Below, one piece after another: positions 33,403 through 37,953 of a DNA stretch of 37,953 bases. A model generated the notes under the pieces. The model had not been told where the DNA came from. It was given only the letters and a program-made list of their open reading frames with translations, and did no database searches. How positions within the stretch are numbered: the first letter of the stretch is position 1; each line of letters opens with the position of its first letter. A program made the position numbers and the translations under genes. Location: the NCBI GenBank assembly GCA_964556545.1, contig CAZKWE010000003.1:1-37953 (forward strand), given 5' to 3'. This stretch comes from JALSKU01 sp964556545. Its GTDB lineage: Bacteria > Campylobacterota > Campylobacteria > Campylobacterales > JALSKU01.

Positions 33403-35504
33403 AAATTTTCCTCTTGAGCCTGTATCGCAGTAATAGCAACCGTATTTACTATATCTTCCACCAAACACCCTCTGCTTAAGTCATTAACCGGCTTTTTAAG
33501 ACCCTGCAAAACCGGTCCTACCGCCACTGCATTTGAGCTTCTTTGTACTGCTTTATAAGTATTGTTTCCCGTATTTAGATCAGGAAAAATAAAAACTGTA
33601 GCACGGCCGGCAACTTTGGAGTTTGACAATTTTTTCTTGGCTACTTTTTTATCTATTGCAGCATCATATTGTATAGGACCTTCCACCAAAAGATCCGGCC
33701 TTAATTTTTTTACCAATTTAGTAGCTTTTGCAACTTTTTCAACATCCTCACCGCTACCGGAACTTCCCGTAGAATAAGATAACATTGCAATTATAGGCTC
33801 AATTCCGAAAAGCTTTGCCGTATCAGCTGAAGATATGGCTATTTGAGCCAATTGTTCCGCATTCGGATCACGGTTTACCGCACAATCTCCATAGACTAAT
33901 ACTTTTGTATCAAGACACATAAAAAAAACACTTGAAACTATAGAAATACCCGGTTTTGTCTTTACTATTTGCAAAGCAGGTCTTATTGTATCTGCAGTAG
34001 TATTGTTTGCTCCGCTTACCATACCGTCCGCATCTCCCATGTATATCATCATTGTGCCGAAATAATTTTTGTTATTCATTATATCAACAGCACCCTCTTC
34101 CGTCATACCCTTATGCTTTCTCAACTCATAAAATTTCTTGGCATATTCGGATTTTAACGGACTTGTTTGCGGATCTATTATCTTTATACTTTTATGTAGT
34201 TTTATCCCCAAAGATGAGCATCTTGAATCGATATCTTCCTTGTTTCCCAAAAGTATAACATCAACTGCCCTTCTTCTTTGTAAAATATCCGTAGCTCTTA
34301 AAATTCTCTCATCTTCGGATTCCGGAAGAACTATGGTTTTTAGATTTGTTCTTGCTTTTTCAAACATTCTGTATTCAAACATAGCCGGAGTCATAATATC
34401 ACTTGATGCGGCAGTATCTATTTTTTCTTCTATATTTTTTAAATTGATATAGCTGTTAAACAATCCTTCTATAATTGCTATTTTATTTAAACTATCAGGC
34501 ATTATTTTTGCTCTTGTTTCGCTAACTTTCATAGCTGTTTGAAAAGTATCGTCTTTTGAGGTCAATATAGGTATCGTAAACTCTCCGACCCCTCTTACAA
34601 GCTTCATAAATACATCATCAGGAACATAACCGCCGGTTAAAACCATACCTGAAATAGAAGGAAAATCTTTTGAATAATTAGCCACTATAGATCCCAATAT
34701 CATATCCAGTCTATCACCCGGTGCAATAACAAGATCTCCGTCTTCAAGGCGTATTAAAAAATGATCCAGATTCATAGCGGCAATTTTGCTTTGCCTAACC
34801 AATCTTTTTAAATCTTTCTCTTTTCCTATAATGTATTTGGAATTTAATTTATCGCCAACTTCTCCTATGGTTGGATATGAAAGTTCTTTGACTTCAGGCA
34901 AAAGATATATAGGCACATCATCTTTTTCTAAAAATCTTACTTTATTTGTCAAGTCTATCAACGACTCCTTTTCAAGTCTGTTTATAAATGTTGCAAAATG
35001 TATGCACCCCTCGTCTTTTATAGTTTCTCCCTCTATTTTTGCCTCTTCCCAGATCTCTTTTGAATTTTTATCTTTGCCGCTTAAAACTCCTACAACGGGA
35101 CTTCCGATATTTTTAGCAATTTCAAGATTGATATCAAAATCAACCGTAGCAGTAAATAAAGATTTGCTAATACCCTCACAAAGAATAAAATCATACTGTT
35201 TTTCAAGTGTTTCAAATTTTTCTATGATTTTCTCGTAAAACTCATTAATTTGATTGTTGGCTATAAGAGACTCGGCTTCAAGTATTGTAAAAACATAAGT
35301 ATCTTTATAATCAATTTTTAAATGAAAATGCTCAGTCATAAATTTAATATCATCATCATCTCTTGGAGAATCTTCTATAATAATAGGTCTAAAAAAAGCA
35401 ACCTTTTGGATTTTTCTTTTAAGAATTCCCATTAACCCCATAGAAACAACCAATCCTCCGGCATTTTCTTCCAATGATGCCACAAAAAGACTTTTTATCT
35501 TCAT
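33399..35504 (-). CDS. pta: Phosphate acetyltransferase, long form
   Basis: Interconverts acetyl-CoA and acetyl phosphate. 701 residues with the three-part layout of long Pta: an N-terminal BioD-like P-loop domain (ASLEENAGGLVVSMGLMG), a DRTGG domain around LEDGDLVIAPGDRLD, and a C-terminal catalytic domain from about 370, with TIVLPESEDERILRA, YADGMVSG-type (GDADGMVSGANNTTADTIRP), MLSYSTGSSGSGEDVEKVAK and VFIFPDLNTGNNTYKAVQRS. I chose ATG 35504 over the GTG at 35510, since GGAG lies five bases before it. Confidence 0.95.
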   Translation of the reverse strand: MKIKSLFVASLEENAGGLVVSMGLMGILKRKIQKVAFFRPIIIEDSPRDDDDIKFMTEHFHLKIDYKDTYVFTILEAESLIANNQINEFYEKIIEKFETLEKQYDFILCEGISKSLFTATVDFDINLEIAKNIGSPVVGVLSGKDKNSKEIWEEAKIEGETIKDEGCIHFATFINRLEKESLIDLTNKVRFLEKDDVPIYLLPEVKELSYPTIGEVGDKLNSKYIIGKEKDLKRLVRQSKIAAMNLDHFLIRLEDGDLVIAPGDRLDMILGSIVANYSKDFPSISGMVLTGGYVPDDVFMKLVRGVGEFTIPILTSKDDTFQTAMKVSETRAKIMPDSLNKIAIIEGLFNSYINLKNIEEKIDTAASSDIMTPAMFEYRMFEKARTNLKTIVLPESEDERILRATDILQRRRAVDVILLGNKEDIDSRCSSLGIKLHKSIKIIDPQTSPLKSEYAKKFYELRKHKGMTEEGAVDIMNNKNYFGTMMIYMGDADGMVSGANNTTADTIRPALQIVKTKPGISIVSSVFFMCLDTKVLVYGDCAVNRDPNAEQLAQIAISSADTAKLFGIEPIIAMLSYSTGSSGSGEDVEKVAKATKLVKKLRPDLLVEGPIQYDAAIDKKVAKKKLSNSKVAGRATVFIFPDLNTGNNTYKAVQRSSNAVAVGPVLQGLKKPVNDLSRGCLVEDIVNTVAITAIQAQEENL

Positions 35505-35547
35505 TATCACTCCAAAAAAGAAATAAAACTTATAAAAAATTTATAAA

Positions 35548-35553
35548 ATTATA
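35548..35553 (-). promoter_or_regulatory. -10 element for pta-ackA
   Basis: TATAAT on the minus strand (ATTATA at 35548-35553), about 44 bases before the pta ATG. A clear -35 is not visible. The 35505-35634 gap holds only this and a pyrimidine-rich stretch that may help terminate the neighbouring gene. Confidence 0.45.
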
Positions 35554-35634
35554 CTACGATATGACAATTAAGAAGCTTAATCTATTTAAGGAGACTGTAA
35601 AAACTCCCCTTCCCCCCTCTTTAAAAAATATCGA

Positions 35635-37497
35635 TCATCTACCGCAATTAATCCAAAATCCTTCATTTGCAAAAATTGTATCAAAGTCGTCCAACCCCGT
35701 ACTATTAGGTATGGATGTATGAAGAGACCATTTGCCATCTTTATATTTCCAAATAATTTTCACTCTATCGGAACTATTTTCGCACTTTAACTCATTTACG
35801 CCAACATCTCTATAACTACCCTCAAGAGACCAGCCGTTTGGATAGTGGCTATAATCTGTCGGAATAAAATTGCTACAAATCCCTATCCGATCTGCTCGGG
35901 TATTATAGATCCATGTGCCGGCCGACTCGAAAATATAATTGAGCGGACTGATATCTTTTTGATTTGCTATCATCTCTCTGACTGCTTTATACGGAGAATA
36001 ACCTCTCCAACCATTTCCGATAAATTGCCATATTATCTTCTCATCTTTCGAAAGAGACGATAAGAGTATATGCCCGCTGACCAAATTCCAACCCGCTCCG
36101 ACTTCTATGGCTTTTGCCGGAGGAAGAGAGATGGTCGGCTCAACATAGACTACAACATTAAGATTCTCTTTCACTTCGCTATCATCACCGCCATATCTCG
36201 AATCTCCCCAAGTAATTATGGAGTTGTCTTGCCTATATGCGGCAAAAGCGTAATCGTTTGAGTAGATATACTCGATATCGTACAATCGATTCTTAACGCT
36301 TGCGCTATCTCCTCCCCACTCTTGCGAACCCCAAGTAACGACGCTACCGTCATACTTTAAAGCGGCAAAAGCGCTTGAAGTTGCAAATATCATCTTTACA
36401 TTTTTCAATTCATCCTTAACGCTTACGCTATCTCCTCCTCTATCGCCTTTTCCCCAAGTAACGACGCTACCGTCATACTTTAAAGCAGCAAAAGCGCTTG
36501 AAGTTGCAAATATCATCTTTACATCTTTCAATTCATCCTTAACGCTTACGCTATCTCCTCCCCAATCAGAACCTCCCCAAGTAACGACACTACCGTCATA
36601 CTTTAAAGCGGCAAAAGCGTTTCCGGTGGCAAAAATAGTTTTTACATTCGACAAATTTCCGTCCGCTTCGGAGCTATCTCCTCCGAAATCCGGATTTCCC
36701 CAAGTAATAACGCTACCATCATACTTTAAAGCGGCAAAAGCGCTTGAAGTTGCAAATATCATCTTTACATCTTTCAATTCATCCTTAACGCTTACGCTAT
36801 CTCCTCCTCTATCGCCTTTTCCCCAAGTAACGACGCTACCGTCATACTTTAAAGCAGCAAAAGCTCCGAAAGTTGAAAAGATAGCCTTAACATTTTTTAA
36901 ATCATCTTTAACACTCACACTATCTCCTCCCAAATCGGAGCTTCCCCAGGTAACGACACTACCGTCATACTTTAAAGCGGCAAAAGCCATAGCGGTTGAA
37001 GATATATTTTTAACATCTTTCAACTCTTCCTTCACATTCTTACTATCTCCACCACCATTTGAATAACCCCAAGTAATAACCGTGTCATCCTCTTTAAGAG
37101 CGGCAAATGCAGACTGCGTAGAAAAAATCTTCACAACATCGGTCAATTCATCCTTTATCGAAGAGCTATCTCCTCCAGAATTGGATTTTCCCCAGGTTAC
37201 AACGCTACCGTCTCTTTTTAAGGCTGCGAACGCACTTGAATCACTATAAATAGTTTTGATACTTTTCAATTCACTCGCCACCGCGGAGCTATCTCCGCCA
37301 TACCTTGAATCTCCCCACGAGAGAACGCTTCCGTCGCTTTTCAAAGCGGCAAAAGCATATTGATTATACCAATGCCCCATCGAGTGCCCCGGAAAGAGAT
37401 GGTGCTCTATATTGCAAATTCGCAGCAAAACAGCCGATGCATAATTAAAAATACCGAATAACATAATAGTTGTAAAAACTTTAATAAAATTTTTCAT
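35635..37497 (-). CDS. Secreted RCC1-like repeat protein
   Basis: 620 residues. A signal peptide (MKNFIKVFTTIMLFGIFNYA, cut near residue 22) points to export. Residues 49-458 are ten tandem repeats of exactly 41 residues with the pattern FAALKxDGSVVTWGxxxxGGDS...VKDELKxVKxIFAT. This is RCC1-like and should fold as one or more beta propellers. A C-terminal region of about 150 residues has two similar-looking segments: VGAGWNLVSGHILLSS...IIWQFIGNGWRGYSPY, then PNGWSLEGSYRDVG...KIIWKYKDGKWSLHTS, each with aromatic IIW...GW motifs. No catalytic residues are recognised; surface binding is a guess. Strong ribosome site (GAGGAGTC). Codon use seems richer in G and C than its neighbours, a hint of transfer. 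Confidence 0.88.
   Translation of the reverse strand: MKNFIKVFTTIMLFGIFNYASAVLLRICNIEHHLFPGHSMGHWYNQYAFAALKSDGSVLSWGDSRYGGDSSAVASELKSIKTIYSDSSAFAALKRDGSVVTWGKSNSGGDSSSIKDELTDVVKIFSTQSAFAALKEDDTVITWGYSNGGGDSKNVKEELKDVKNISSTAMAFAALKYDGSVVTWGSSDLGGDSVSVKDDLKNVKAIFSTFGAFAALKYDGSVVTWGKGDRGGDSVSVKDELKDVKMIFATSSAFAALKYDGSVITWGNPDFGGDSSEADGNLSNVKTIFATGNAFAALKYDGSVVTWGGSDWGGDSVSVKDELKDVKMIFATSSAFAALKYDGSVVTWGKGDRGGDSVSVKDELKNVKMIFATSSAFAALKYDGSVVTWGSQEWGGDSASVKNRLYDIEYIYSNDYAFAAYRQDNSIITWGDSRYGGDDSEVKENLNVVVYVEPTISLPPAKAIEVGAGWNLVSGHILLSSLSKDEKIIWQFIGNGWRGYSPYKAVREMIANQKDISPLNYIFESAGTWIYNTRADRIGICSNFIPTDYSHYPNGWSLEGSYRDVGVNELKCENSSDRVKIIWKYKDGKWSLHTSIPNSTGLDDFDTIFANEGFWINCGR
36124..37353 (-). repeat. 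Ten tandem 123-bp coding repeats
   Basis: The 41-residue repeats correspond to a strict 123-bp period. Some units are nearly identical in DNA: 36350-36495 matches 36719-36864, three periods away, over 146 bases with one difference. The outer units (first, second, third, ninth and tenth) are more diverged. This suggests recent internal duplication or gene conversion in the middle. Confidence 0.88.
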
Positions 37498-37603
37498 TTC
37501 GACTCCTCGATAAAATTAAAATAAGAACGAAATTGTCATCAATCGGATAGAGGGGAAATCGTAGTGTATTATGTTTTTACTTTAAGGATAAAGCCCATAA
37601 AAC

Positions 37604-37617
37604 ATTTCGTACGAAAT
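37604..37617. promoter_or_regulatory. 14-bp perfect palindrome upstream of the RCC1-like gene
   Basis: ATTTCGTACGAAAT, about 107 bases before the start codon, is self-complementary. A second loosely symmetric site, GTGAAAATTTCGCAC, lies near 37636-37650. Either could bind a dimeric regulator. The remaining 37498-37734 shows no gene and no clear promoter. Confidence 0.35.
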
Positions 37618-37734
37618 CCGACCTTAACCACTCTGTGAAAATTTCGCACCTTTTGCCTTTCCTTATATTAAAATTGTACAACTATTTTCTTAAATAAAAT
37701 TAAAAATACACTATTCTTTAATATATAGTATCGG

Positions 37735-37953
37735 CTATCTTCTCAATAGTTGTCTCTTTTGAGACTTATTAAGAGACAATCTCTTCAAATTTGGTATATG
37801 CTCTATATATTGATGCAAAAATCCGGGAACTTTCCTGCCCTCAACTCTTATGATATCATTCATAATAGAATTTGCTATCTCTTTTTTATCGTATTTTTCT
37901 TCTTTCGTTAAATAATTAAAAAGTAATTCACTAAGCCTCATAAGTGATATTTG
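37735..37953 (-). CDS. Partial gene at the right edge, unrecognised
   Basis: A minus-strand frame is open from the right edge to a TAG at 37735. Inside it an ATG at 37941 would give a 68-residue protein, but the frame continues upstream of it to the end of the window, so this is probably the C-terminal part of a longer gene. It reads MRLSELLFNYLTKEEKYDKK, then VEGRKVPGFLHQYIEHIPNL and a basic end, SLNKSQKRQLLRR. The lysine- and arginine-rich tail could bind nucleic acid. I do not recognise a family. Confidence 0.4.
   Translation of the reverse strand, partial: QISLMRLSELLFNYLTKEEKYDKKEIANSIMNDIIRVEGRKVPGFLHQYIEHIPNLKRLSLNKSQKRQLLRR

Noticed and set aside
35474..35722. 82-codon plus-strand frame between pta and the RCC1-like gene
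   Set aside because: It begins inside pta and ends inside the opposite gene, with no ribosome site at its first start; a shadow frame.
36124..37353. CRISPR-like regular repeats
   Set aside because: The 123-bp period is coding, with no spacers; it is the RCC1-like protein repeat. No CRISPR array was found in the window.

Overview
The window looks like chromosomal DNA from a low-GC member of the Campylobacterota (Epsilonproteobacteria), probably a free-living Sulfurimonas/Sulfurovum/Arcobacter-type bacterium. The evidence is the AT-rich composition, tightly overlapping genes, several histidine kinases with the HQW(K/R)QPLN H-box common in this phylum, a class II DAHP synthase, flagellar genes scattered among housekeeping genes, and a sigma54-type site before flgH. 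The genus cannot be fixed from the sequence alone.

Layout. 1-794: 5' part of an IS1634-like transposase running off the left edge. 1080-5695: a signalling block with an OmpR-type regulator, then, divergently, a receiver-GGDEF diguanylate cyclase, a BvgS-like kinase with two periplasmic binding domains, and a PAS gene broken by a one-base frameshift. 5690-13650: a long minus-strand operon reading tRNA-Gly, flgA, ubiX, coaD, tmk, hisS, speA, cysE, aspC, DUF523. Its genes overlap or lie 2-3 bases apart, and a near-consensus promoter precedes the tRNA. 13651-13959: an intergenic stretch with strong RNA-like structure. 13960-19664: HAD phosphatase, TauE-type permease, DnaJ-like protein, a membrane-anchored coiled-coil protein, class II DAHP synthase and murA.

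19665-23060 is accessory: direct and inverted repeats, a 34-residue membrane ORF, a DUF4143-type ATPase, a 5'-truncated gene remnant and an unfamiliar lipoprotein. An exact 27-bp repeat lies at each end. 23054-28566 is a second signalling operon: NIT-PAS histidine kinase, receiver-PAS-GGDEF-EAL protein, double-receiver histidine kinase. The EAL gene is frameshifted at a run of eight A. The last kinase has lost its G2 box around a 51-bp patch identical to its paralogue. 28824-29539 holds a TetR-family gene with three operator-like copies and a perfect TTGACA-17-TATAAT promoter. 29555-35504 holds rmuC, flgH, yqeY and pta-ackA. 35635-37497 encodes a secreted protein of ten 41-residue RCC1-like repeats, and an unidentified partial gene touches the right edge.

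How it works together: the two signalling blocks look like opposing c-di-GMP inputs. One has a cyclase beside a small-molecule-binding kinase; the other has a phosphodiesterase beside a NIT-domain kinase. Three of the signalling genes are damaged while every housekeeping gene is intact. I did not find a complete, clearly new multi-gene system. The most unusual items are the tRNA-led operon whose flgA has no normal start codon, the patch-damaged kinase, the structured RNA candidate at 13753-13893 and the repeat-bounded accessory segment.
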